A DNA stretch of 6,372 nt from an uncultured Oscillospiraceae bacterium (GTDB taxonomy: Bacteria; Bacillota; Clostridia; Oscillospirales; Ruminococcaceae). Position 1 is the first letter of the stretch; every line of letters begins with the position of its first letter. The stretch covers positions 1-6,372 of the forward strand of contig CAJTSZ010000112.1 of assembly GCA_910578755.1 (NCBI GenBank), read 5' to 3'. The translations under genes were made by a program, and so were the position numbers. Positions 1 through 5,399 of the stretch are shown here, piece after piece. Under the pieces are notes generated by a model. It had not been told where the DNA came from and did no database searches. It was given only the letters and a program-made list of their open reading frames with translations.

Positions 1-49
1 CGCTTTTTGAGTGCGGGCAACCGCTTGTGGATAGTGGCAGTAAGTGGCG
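1..49. other. Unassigned left edge, no gene supported
   Basis: Nothing recognisable is encoded here. One frame is closed by a TGA at 8-10, and the other two run on into the palindromic repeats that begin at 50 and give low-complexity Pro/Gly/Ala/Arg-rich translations unlike a protein tail. An upstream gene could end at the TGA at 8-10, but only two codons of it would be visible, so this cannot be tested from the window. Confidence 0.4.
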
Positions 50-101
50 CCGCGGGGCCTTTCCCACCGGCCCCGCGGAAGGGGTCCAGGGGCACAGCCC
101 C
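50..101. repeat. Structured repeat unit 1 (two GC-rich hairpins)
   Basis: A perfect 10-base inverted repeat, CCGCGGGGCC at 50-59 and GGCCCCGCGG at 69-78, encloses a 9-base loop. A second short hairpin follows, GGGGC at 89-93 and GCCCC at 97-101. The stretch GGGTCCAGGGGC at 82-93 matches GGGTGCAGGGGC at 183-194 in 11 of 12 positions, which ties this unit to the next one. No T-run follows either stem, so neither looks like an intrinsic terminator. The layout is that of a dispersed palindromic intergenic element; that such elements recur elsewhere in this genome is inference. Confidence 0.6.
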
Positions 102-115
102 GGCGACTTTCTTTT

Positions 116-147
116 CCATATTTCTTTCTTCATAGAAAGAAATATGG
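116..147. repeat. Perfect 14-bp hairpin with TCAT loop
   Basis: CCATATTTCTTTCT at 116-129 and AGAAAGAAATATGG at 134-147 are exact reverse complements around the 4-base loop TCAT. The stem is AT-rich, unlike the GC-rich stems on both sides, and no T-tract follows it. It sits between repeat units 1 and 2. The hairpin at 250-277 holds the equivalent place between units 2 and 3 and also has CTTTC/GAAAG arms. Confidence 0.75.
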
Positions 148-154
148 TCAGGGC

Positions 155-205
155 TTGGGGCTTTCAGCCCCAAAAAGGCCCAGGGTGCAGGGGCGATAGC
201 GCCCC
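155..205. repeat. Structured repeat unit 2 (two GC-rich hairpins)
   Basis: The first hairpin pairs TTGGGGCT at 155-162 with AGCCCCAA at 166-173 around a 3-base loop. The second pairs GGGGCG at 190-195 with CGCCCC at 200-205 around ATAG. Between them lie AAAAAG and CAGGGT motifs. Compared without gaps at an offset of 123 bases, 155-203 and 278-326 agree in 33 of 49 positions by my manual count, so this is a diverged direct repeat. Confidence 0.65.
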
Positions 206-224
206 ATAAAGAGCACAAATTTTA

Positions 225-247
225 CAAGTTTGGCAAGGCCAAACTTG
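225..247. repeat. Perfect 10-bp hairpin with 3-base loop
   Basis: CAAGTTTGGC at 225-234 and GCCAAACTTG at 238-247 are exact reverse complements around AAG. The hairpin lies just before the 12-bp hairpin at 250-277, separated by two bases. It has no trailing T-run in either direction. Confidence 0.7.
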
Positions 248-249
248 CT

Positions 250-277
250 ACTTTCCAGCGGAACACCGCTGGAAAGT
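250..277. repeat. Perfect 12-bp hairpin with AACA loop
   Basis: ACTTTCCAGCGG at 250-261 and CCGCTGGAAAGT at 266-277 are exact reverse complements. The outer part of the stem (CTTTC/GAAAG) resembles that of the hairpin at 116-147, whereas the inner stem is unrelated and GC-rich. Its right arm runs directly into repeat unit 3. Confidence 0.75.
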
Positions 278-326
278 TTGGGGCTGAAATTCCCAAAAAG
301 TTGCAGGGTTTTGGGTGGATATTCCC
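278..326. repeat. Structured repeat unit 3 (degenerate copy)
   Basis: This segment keeps the TTGGGGCT, CCCAAAAAG, CAGGGT and GATA blocks of unit 2 in the same spacing, with about two thirds identity. The variable bases between the blocks differ, and the two hairpins are no longer well paired. It looks like a decayed copy of the unit. Confidence 0.5.
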
Positions 327-341
327 GTTAAATAAGTTTAT

Positions 342-384
342 GACAGAAAGAGTAGGTTCGCTCTGCAAACCTACTCTTTCTGTC
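342..384. repeat. Perfect 17-bp hairpin in the opp leader
   Basis: The arms 342-358 and 368-384 are exact reverse complements (GACAGAAAGAGTAGGTT on the left) around a 9-base loop. This is the longest stem in the leader. It is not followed by a T-tract on either strand, so a simple intrinsic terminator is unlikely. It lies about 125 bases upstream of the -35 element, so it should not be part of the oppA transcript made from that promoter. It could be the 3' end of an upstream transcript or another palindromic element. Confidence 0.75.
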
Positions 385-507
385 CCTGTAATCATTTTGT
401 AATTGAAATTTAACAGCTTTACAACCACTTTCTATAGATTTTTTTTATAAATCTGTTAAAACACCGGTGTCAAACTAAGCACCTTTTACAGTTTTTTGTA
501 GGGAGCA
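385..507. promoter_or_regulatory. AT-rich upstream region with a 10-bp palindrome
   Basis: No gene is seen here. A weak 6-bp hairpin (AGATTT 436-441, AAATCT 449-454) precedes the perfect palindrome ACACCGGTGT at 461-470, which ends 37 bases before the -35 element. A GC-rich palindrome in AT-rich DNA at this distance could be a binding site for a dimeric regulator, but no known operator consensus is matched. Operator function is inference. Confidence 0.3.
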
Positions 508-535
508 TTGACTTTTAAACAGTAAACGCTATAAT
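508..535 (+). promoter_or_regulatory. Sigma-A/sigma-70 type promoter of the opp operon
   Basis: A -35 element TTGACT (508-513) and a -10 element TATAAT (530-535) are separated by 16 bases. Both are at or within one base of consensus. The start of transcription is expected near 542-544, giving a leader of about 60 bases before the oppA ATG at 602. No comparably good promoter is seen in the gaps between the downstream genes, so this probably drives the whole operon. Confidence 0.8.
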
Positions 536-601
536 TTACTTGTAGTTTGGTTACTATTTTAACATATTAGCCAAAGTAAATTTACAAAAGGAGTTTTCAC
601 T

Positions 602-2344
602 ATGAAAAGGTTTCTTACTTTCATGCTCGCTATGAGTATGTGCGTATCCTTGGCTGCTTGCGGCAACGACGATGCCAACAAACCAGCAGACGATACCACC
701 AACACTCCTGGCGACAACACCACAGCTGACAATACCCAAAAACCAGCTGACGTTCCCCCAACCGAGGGCGAACCAGACGCAGAGCAGTACTACAACACTT
801 ACTTCACTGCTGACCCAACCACTTTGGACATAAGCCGCCGTTCCGACACTTACTCCTCCAACATCATGAACAACACTATGGAAGGCTTGATCCGTTTGGA
901 AGGCCACACCGGCGAATACGTAATTGCCCCTGCTGAAGCAGAAAGCTGGGAAAGCAATGAAGCCGGCGATGTTTGGACCTTCCACCTCCGCGAAGGCCTG
1001 AAATGGGAAGACGGCGAGCCTGTAACCGCAGAACAGTATGTTTACTCTCTGCGCCGCAGCGTTGACCCTGCAACCGGCTGCCCCAACTCCTTCTTCCTGA
1101 ACCCAATTAAAAACTTTGAAGAAGTTAACACCGGCGCGCTGCCAGTAGAAGAATTTGGCGTAAAAGCCATTGACGAAAGAACACTGGAAATTACTTTATC
1201 TGCTCCTACACCTACCTTCCTGCAGATGATCAACTCCACTGTTTACTACCCACAGCGTGAGGACAAGGTAAACGAATATGGCGAAGCTTTCGGTTCCGAA
1301 GCTGACAAATACATCTCCAACGGCCCGTTCAAAGTAGAAAGCTGGACCCACAACAACTCTATTGTGCTTGTGAAAAACGACAACTACTGGGATGCCGACA
1401 CTGTTAAACTGCAAAAAGTTACCATTAACATTATGGCTGACCAAACCACCTACTACAACGCTTTCCAGAACGGTGAAATCGACTCCGTTTCCACCGGCGA
1501 ACTGGAATGGTTGGATCGTTTCCAGCAGAGCGACGCTGTTTACGTTCCTGTTCTTTCCAACACACTGTCCGTAATGCCATTTAACAACAAAGATGCTTTG
1601 TTCAGCAACGCTAATGTTCGTAAAGCATTCGGCCTTGTTATCGACCGTGAAGACCTCAACGATATGTGCTTCAGCGGCCTGCGTGTTCCTACCTACGGCT
1701 TTGTAGTTCCTTCCATCTCCTTCGGTGAAGAAATCTACCGCGATCTGGCCGGCGACCCAATTAAAGATATGATTGACGCATTGGCCGCAGAAGGCAAAAC
1801 TCCAAAAGACCTGCTTATCCAGGGTATGGAAGAACTTGGCCTTGGCTCCGACCCATCCACCCTTACAGTAACCCTCTCCTTGGGCGGTACCTCCGAATGG
1901 CACAAAACCTTGGGCGAGTATTTGCAGCAGGTTTACCAGAATGAACTGGGCGTTACCTGCAACCTGGAACAGATGGAATGGGGTATCTTCTCCTCTAAAG
2001 TAGATAACGGTGAGTACCAGATGGGCTTCATGGGCTGGGGTGCTTACTACAGCGACCCATACGATGTTCTTAGCCTGTTTGAATCCTCCTACGATGCGTT
2101 CGGCACCGGTTGGAGCAACGCAGAATTCGATGCCCTCTTGAAAGAGTGTGCCCACGAAATGGACGATGCAAAACGCCTTGAAATGTGCAAACAGCTGGAA
2201 ACTATGATTGTTAATGATGATTTCGTTGTTAACCCACTGGCCTGCAGCGAAACACAATCGTTCTTTAAACCTTATATGCGTGGCTACGATACAACTGCTT
2301 TTGGTAGTTCCGGCTACAAATATATGTACACCTCCGGCAGATAA
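602..2344 (+). CDS. oppA: Oligopeptide-binding lipoprotein OppA (ABC importer)
   Basis: This is the extracytoplasmic substrate-binding protein of a peptide ABC importer, SBP_bac_5 family (cluster C). It is 580 residues long, normal for OppA. The N-terminus is a lipoprotein signal peptide: two basic residues, a hydrophobic stretch and the lipobox LAAC with the lipidated cysteine at residue 20. A flexible Thr/Asn/Asp/Pro-rich linker follows to about residue 58, in which KPAD occurs twice (27-30 and 47-50). The folded domain begins near YFTADPTTLD. It contains the family hallmark around residue 134 (KWEDGEPVTAEQYVYSLRR), preceded by a WTFHLREGL strand. The ATG at 602 is supported by AAAAGGAG at 586-593 with an 8-base spacer. 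The gene is first in the operon and is separated from the permease genes by a hairpin-rich gap. Peptides are the likeliest ligand because the full oppABCDF set follows, but related family members bind nickel, haem or other solutes, and the sequence alone does not fix specificity. Confidence 0.9.
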   Translation: MKRFLTFMLAMSMCVSLAACGNDDANKPADDTTNTPGDNTTADNTQKPADVPPTEGEPDAEQYYNTYFTADPTTLDISRRSDTYSSNIMNNTMEGLIRLEGHTGEYVIAPAEAESWESNEAGDVWTFHLREGLKWEDGEPVTAEQYVYSLRRSVDPATGCPNSFFLNPIKNFEEVNTGALPVEEFGVKAIDERTLEITLSAPTPTFLQMINSTVYYPQREDKVNEYGEAFGSEADKYISNGPFKVESWTHNNSIVLVKNDNYWDADTVKLQKVTINIMADQTTYYNAFQNGEIDSVSTGELEWLDRFQQSDAVYVPVLSNTLSVMPFNNKDALFSNANVRKAFGLVIDREDLNDMCFSGLRVPTYGFVVPSISFGEEIYRDLAGDPIKDMIDALAAEGKTPKDLLIQGMEELGLGSDPSTLTVTLSLGGTSEWHKTLGEYLQQVYQNELGVTCNLEQMEWGIFSSKVDNGEYQMGFMGWGAYYSDPYDVLSLFESSYDAFGTGWSNAEFDALLKECAHEMDDAKRLEMCKQLETMIVNDDFVVNPLACSETQSFFKPYMRGYDTTAFGSSGYKYMYTSGR

Positions 2345-2370
2345 TTTCCCTGTTTCCCTTTAAGGACATT

Positions 2371-2400
2371 AATGGCGGCGCATATGCGCCGCCATTTTAT
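2371..2400 (+). terminator. Intercistronic terminator-like hairpin after oppA
   Basis: Bases 2371-2396 form a perfect 26-base palindrome, which as RNA gives an 11-bp GC-rich stem (AATGGCGGCGC with GCGCCGCCATT) closed by ATAT. It is followed by TTTTAT. It begins 26 bases after the oppA stop. The stem is strong but the T-tract is short, so partial rather than complete termination is plausible. Because oppB-F have no clear promoter of their own, read-through is expected. The likely effect is more oppA message than permease message. Confidence 0.55.
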
Positions 2401-2433
2401 AAACAAGCGGGAAAGCCCGCTTGTTTATAAAAT
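2394..2433 (+). promoter_or_regulatory. 18-bp hairpin overlapping the oppA terminator tail
   Basis: The arms 2394-2411 and 2416-2433 are exact reverse complements around AAAG: an 18-bp stem with a GC-rich top (GCGGG/CCCGC) and an AT-rich base. Its left arm takes in the last three bases of the preceding hairpin and all of that hairpin's T-tract, so the two full structures cannot coexist. No T-run follows it. Likely roles are 3'-end protection of the oppA message or modulation of read-through, by analogy with hairpins between malE and malF in Escherichia coli. The role here is inference. Confidence 0.55.
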
Positions 2434-2441
2434 AATAAAAC

Positions 2442-2461
2442 GCGGCTGCCTTTTGCACCGC
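2442..2461. promoter_or_regulatory. Short bulged hairpin upstream of oppB
   Basis: GCGGCTGC at 2442-2449 pairs with GCACCGC at 2455-2461 with one bulged C and a CTTTT loop. On the + strand an A-run follows. On the - strand the same hairpin is followed by a T-rich stretch (GTTTTATTATTTT), so it could act as a weak terminator for antisense transcription. It ends 23 bases before the oppB ribosome site. Confidence 0.3.
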
Positions 2462-2483
2462 AAAAAACAATCAGGTAAAAGAT

Positions 2484-2493
2484 AAAAAGGAGG
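2484..2493 (+). promoter_or_regulatory. Strong ribosome binding site that sets the TTG start of oppB
   Basis: AAAAAGGAGG at 2484-2493, followed by T, contains the full anti-Shine-Dalgarno complement AAGGAGGT. It leaves a 7-base spacer to TTG at 2501. No in-frame ATG lies nearby: the first internal Met codon is residue 12, inside the first membrane helix. The TTG is therefore the start. Confidence 0.8.
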
Positions 2494-2500
2494 TTACATT

Positions 2501-3430
2501 TTGGCTAAGTATATTTTAAAACGTGTTGCTTATATGCTGCTTACCCTTTTCCTGGCTGCTACCGTAACATTTTTCATGATGCGCTCTATCCCTGGCGACC
2601 CCCTGGCCAGCATGGCCCGTAAGCTTCCAGACCAAACAAAAGCCAACTTCTATGCAAAATACGGTTTGGATAAACCATTGTTTGAACAGTACACCATCTA
2701 CATGAAGGGCCTTATCCGCGGCGACCTTGGCGAAAGTATTGTGTACCCCGGCCGTCCCGTTGCCCAAACAATTTTGGAAACCTCTCCAATTTCCGGTTTA
2801 ACCGGCGGTATCGCTTTGACTATCGGCCTTGTGCTTGGTATTGGGCTGGGGATTATCTCGGCACTGTACAAAAACAAGCTGCCGGACTATATTGTAACGT
2901 TTATTGCAATTTTAGGTATTACAATACCGGTGTTTGTAATGGCGTCCCTGCTTCAGTACCTATTCTCGGTAAAGCTGGGCTGGCTGCCAACCTCCGGTTG
3001 GGGCGAGCCAAAGCACCTGGTTATCCCTGTAATCTGCCTTACCTTTGGTACCATTGCAACCTACGCCCGTTACATTAAATCCAGTATGTTGGACGTTTTA
3101 AACCAGGACTATATTATGACAGCCCGCGCCAAAGGCTTGAGCGAATCCCAAATTATAAGCCGCCATGTAATGCGTAACTCCCTGCTGCCTGCCATTACCA
3201 TTTTGGCCGGCCGTATTGTTGGTATTTTTACCGGCGCCTTCGTAATAGAAAAAATGTTCAGTATCCCTGGCATTGGTTTCTACTACATCAGCTCCATTAA
3301 CAGCAACGACTATTCTATGACTATGGGTACCACCATATTCTATGCTGCCCTGTTTATTGTTATGCAGCTGGTTGTTGACCTGGTTTACACCTTAGTGGAT
3401 CCACGTATCCGCTTGTCCGATAATAAGTAA
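2501..3430 (+). CDS. oppB: Peptide ABC transporter permease OppB
   Basis: This is one of the two membrane subunits forming the peptide channel (BPD_transp_1, OppB/DppB type; 309 residues, typical length). It starts with MAKYILKR at a TTG codon with a strong ribosome site. A first membrane helix at about residues 9-27 leads into the conserved IPGDPLA motif (30-36) and a periplasmic-side segment containing YGLDKPLFEQY. Further helices lie at about 99-122, 128-153, 176-193, 228-252 and 277-300. The cytoplasmic EAA loop that contacts the ATPase is clear from residue 208 (ARAKGLSESQIISRHVMRN), and the C-terminus has the usual VDPRIRL. Its stop codon overlaps the oppC ribosome site, so the two permeases are probably translationally coupled. 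The TTG start, together with the hairpins upstream, could hold permease output below that of OppA. Confidence 0.92.
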   Translation: MAKYILKRVAYMLLTLFLAATVTFFMMRSIPGDPLASMARKLPDQTKANFYAKYGLDKPLFEQYTIYMKGLIRGDLGESIVYPGRPVAQTILETSPISGLTGGIALTIGLVLGIGLGIISALYKNKLPDYIVTFIAILGITIPVFVMASLLQYLFSVKLGWLPTSGWGEPKHLVIPVICLTFGTIATYARYIKSSMLDVLNQDYIMTARAKGLSESQIISRHVMRNSLLPAITILAGRIVGIFTGAFVIEKMFSIPGIGFYYISSINSNDYSMTMGTTIFYAALFIVMQLVVDLVYTLVDPRIRLSDNK

Positions 3431-3441
3431 GGAGGTACGCT

Positions 3442-4368
3442 ATGTCCACCGAGAATATTTCAAAGGATAAATTTGTCATTGTCGGCGTGGAAGAAAACGA
3501 GGCCGATAAAATCGCCCGCCCCCATATCAGCTATTTGCAAGACGTTTGGAGAAGGTTTAAAGAAAATAAACTGGCTCTCTTCGCCCTCATCCTTTTAATC
3601 GTCCTTGTATTTCTTGTTGCGTTCGGTCCTGCCATCAGCGGTTACGAGTTTGAACAGGTAGATAAAGCCGCCCGTAACCAGTTCCCCAGCTCCACCCACT
3701 GGTTTGGTACCGATAAACTGGGCCGTGACCTGTTTGCCCGCGTATGGCAGGGCGGCCGCGTTTCTATGATGATTGGCCTTGTAGGCGCCTGCGTTACATC
3801 TGTTGCCGGCTGCTTGTACGGCGGTGTTTCCGCCTACTTCGGCGGCATTGTCGATGACGTTATGATGCGTATTGTGGAAATCATCATCAGTATCCCTTAC
3901 CTTATTGTTGTAATCCTGCTTTCTGTTGTAATGCAGAGCAAAAGCCTGTTTACACTGATTTTCGCCATGACAATTACCGGCTGGTGCGGTACCGCCCGTT
4001 TGGTGCGCGGCCAAATGCTCCAGCTGAAAAGCCAGGAGTACGTGCTGGCTGCCCAAACCCTTGGCGTTAGCCCCTGGAAAATTATTACGCGCCATATGCT
4101 GCCCAACACATTAAGCGTTGTTATTGTTTCCATTACCTTCGATATCCCCGGTTACATCTTCTCCGAAGCATTCTTAAGCTACATCGGTTTGGGTGTTCAG
4201 TCCCCCAATACCAGCTGGGGCGCCCTGGCTGCTTCCGCCCAGGCAAACTTCACCTTCTACCCTTTCCAGCTGTTCTTCCCCGCTATTATGATCGCCTTGA
4301 CCATGCTTTCCTTTACTCTGCTGGGCGATGGCCTGCGCGACGCTTTGGACCCACGTTTAAGAAAGTAA
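3442..4368 (+). CDS. oppC: Peptide ABC transporter permease OppC
   Basis: This is the second channel subunit (308 residues), pairing with OppB. A cytoplasmic N-terminus of about 40 residues ends in WRRFKENKLALFALILL, the OppC_N-type lead-in to the first helix (about 44-61). The family signature HWFGTDKLGRD is at residues 86-96. The EAA loop starts near residue 201 (YVLAAQTLGVSPWKIITRH); it has Gln at 205, where many homologues have Arg. The C-terminus LLGDGLRDALDPRLRK is typical and apparently complete. The ATG at 3442 follows AAGGAGG (3429-3435) by 6 bases, and that site overlaps the oppB stop. OppC-type subunits are told from OppB-type by the N-terminal extension and the FGTDxLGRD motif, both present here. 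Confidence 0.92.
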   Translation: MSTENISKDKFVIVGVEENEADKIARPHISYLQDVWRRFKENKLALFALILLIVLVFLVAFGPAISGYEFEQVDKAARNQFPSSTHWFGTDKLGRDLFARVWQGGRVSMMIGLVGACVTSVAGCLYGGVSAYFGGIVDDVMMRIVEIIISIPYLIVVILLSVVMQSKSLFTLIFAMTITGWCGTARLVRGQMLQLKSQEYVLAAQTLGVSPWKIITRHMLPNTLSVVIVSITFDIPGYIFSEAFLSYIGLGVQSPNTSWGALAASAQANFTFYPFQLFFPAIMIALTMLSFTLLGDGLRDALDPRLRK

Positions 4369-4374
4369 AAGGAG
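4367..4374 (+). promoter_or_regulatory. Ribosome binding site that decides the oppD start
   Basis: AAAAGGAG overlaps the oppC stop codon (TAA 4366-4368). A TTG codon at 4376 is in frame with oppD but lies only one base past this site, too close to be used. The ATG at 4382 has a normal 7-base spacer. The start is therefore placed at 4382, which removes two residues from the longest possible frame. Confidence 0.8.
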
Positions 4375-4381
4375 ATTGAAT

Positions 4382-5395
4382 ATGGAAAAGATTTTAGAAG
4401 TAAAAGACCTTAGAGTTTCCTTTAATACTTATGCTGGCGAGGTTAAAGCCGTGCGCGGTGTAAGCTTTGATTTAGCCAAGGGCGAAACCCTGGCCTTCGT
4501 AGGTGAATCCGGCTGCGGCAAAAGCGTTACCGCCAAGTCTATTATGCGCCTGCTTCAGCCTCCGTTTGTAGACATTAAAGAAACCTCCCAGGTTCTCTTT
4601 AACGGCGAAGATGTGCTGAAAATGGATAAAAAACGTCTGCGCAACTACCGCGGCAATGATGTCAGCATGATTTTCCAGGACCCTATGACCTCACTGAACC
4701 CTACCATGACCTGCGGCAAGCAGATTATGGAAAGCCTTATCCTTCATAAAAACATTTCCAAAGCCGAGGCACGGGAAGAGGCCATTAAAACCTTAAAGCT
4801 GGTTAAAATCCCAGATGCGGAAAAACGTATGGACGAATACCCCCACCAGCTTTCCGGCGGTATGCGCCAGCGTATTATGATTGCTATCGCCCTTGCCTGC
4901 TCCCCCAGCGTTTTAATTGCCGACGAACCTACTACCGCTTTGGACGTAACCATCCAAGCCCAAATTATCGACCTGCTCCGGGAACTGCGGGACGAGCTGA
5001 ACACTGCTATTATCCTGGTTACCCACGACCTTGGCGTTGTTGCTAACTTTGCCGACCGCATCCAGGTTATGTACGCAGGCCAAGTATTGGAACGGGGCAC
5101 TGTAGATGAAATTTTCTACGAGGCAAAACATCCTTACACCTGGGCGCTGCTCAGCTCTGTTCCTAAGCTGGCAAAATACAACAAGCAGGAGCTGTACACC
5201 TTAAAAGGTACACCGCCTGACTTGATTCTGCCTTTGGAACACTGCCCATTTGCCGCCAGATGTGAATTCTGTATGCCAATTTGTAAAGAACGTATGCCGG
5301 AAGAAACTGTTCTTTCCGATACCCATAAGGTTTCCTGCTGGCTGCAGCATCCAAACGCACCAAAAGTAAAATCCTTCTACGAAAGAGAGGTTTAA
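4382..5395 (+). CDS. oppD: Peptide ABC transporter ATPase OppD
   Basis: This cytoplasmic ATPase of the peptide importer is 337 residues from the ATG chosen here. All nucleotide-binding elements are present: Walker A GESGCGKS (41-48), Q-loop Gln 99 (MIFQDPMTSLNPT), signature LSGGMRQR (157-164), Walker B ending in Asp 181 with catalytic Glu 182 (ADEPTTALD), and switch His 215 (VTHDLG). The C-terminal oligopeptide-transporter domain carries cysteines 288, 294, 301 and 319 (CX5CX6CX17C), plus an extra one at 297. In peptide-importer ATPases this pattern is linked to a [4Fe-4S] cluster; cluster binding here is inference. OppD is expected to pair with OppF as the two halves of the motor. The OppD rather than OppF assignment rests on gene order, the LSGGMRQR signature and the ETLAFVGESGCGKSVT context. 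Confidence 0.92.
   Translation: MEKILEVKDLRVSFNTYAGEVKAVRGVSFDLAKGETLAFVGESGCGKSVTAKSIMRLLQPPFVDIKETSQVLFNGEDVLKMDKKRLRNYRGNDVSMIFQDPMTSLNPTMTCGKQIMESLILHKNISKAEAREEAIKTLKLVKIPDAEKRMDEYPHQLSGGMRQRIMIAIALACSPSVLIADEPTTALDVTIQAQIIDLLRELRDELNTAIILVTHDLGVVANFADRIQVMYAGQVLERGTVDEIFYEAKHPYTWALLSSVPKLAKYNKQELYTLKGTPPDLILPLEHCPFAARCEFCMPICKERMPEETVLSDTHKVSCWLQHPNAPKVKSFYEREV
5386..5390 (+). promoter_or_regulatory. Weak ribosome binding site of oppF
   Basis: AGAGG lies 9 bases before the ATG at 5400 and inside the last codons of oppD. It is clearly weaker than the AAGGAG-type sites of the other four genes. Only 4 bases separate the oppD stop from the oppF start, so ribosomes finishing oppD may reinitiate here, which would help keep OppD and OppF in step. 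Confidence 0.5.
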
Positions 5396-5399
5396 TCAG

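Noticed and set aside
27..209. A 60-codon open frame on the + strand in the left leader
   Set aside because: It runs through several perfect hairpins, translates to low-complexity Gly/Pro/Arg-rich sequence and has no ribosome binding site.
50..384. A CRISPR array
   Set aside because: The repeats are diverged, differ in length, contain long internal palindromes and lack regular unique spacers of equal size. No cas gene is present.
50..384. An insertion sequence or MITE with clear ends
   Set aside because: No outer terminal inverted repeats with target-site duplication could be found, and no transposase is encoded in the window.
395..415. A CodY-type operator upstream of oppA
   Set aside because: The AT-rich sequence around 398-412 matches the AATTTTCNGAAAATT consensus poorly on both strands.
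222..428. A 68-codon open frame on the minus strand across the leader hairpins
   Set aside because: It is built from the inverted repeats, resembles no protein family I recognise, and has no convincing ribosome site upstream on its own strand.
385..601. A riboswitch or T-box leader for the operon
   Set aside because: The leader after the predicted start is only about 60 bases, with no recognisable T-box sequence or aptamer core and no terminator before oppA.
1196..2257. A 353-codon open frame on the minus strand opposite oppA
   Set aside because: It lies wholly inside oppA, has no family motif I recognise and no ribosome site, and is explained by the codon usage of the real gene.
4040..4080. 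Gln 205 in the OppC EAA loop as a loss-of-function change
   Set aside because: The loop is otherwise intact (the downstream Gly and the length are kept), and this position tolerates variation in the family, so it is not evidence of a defect.
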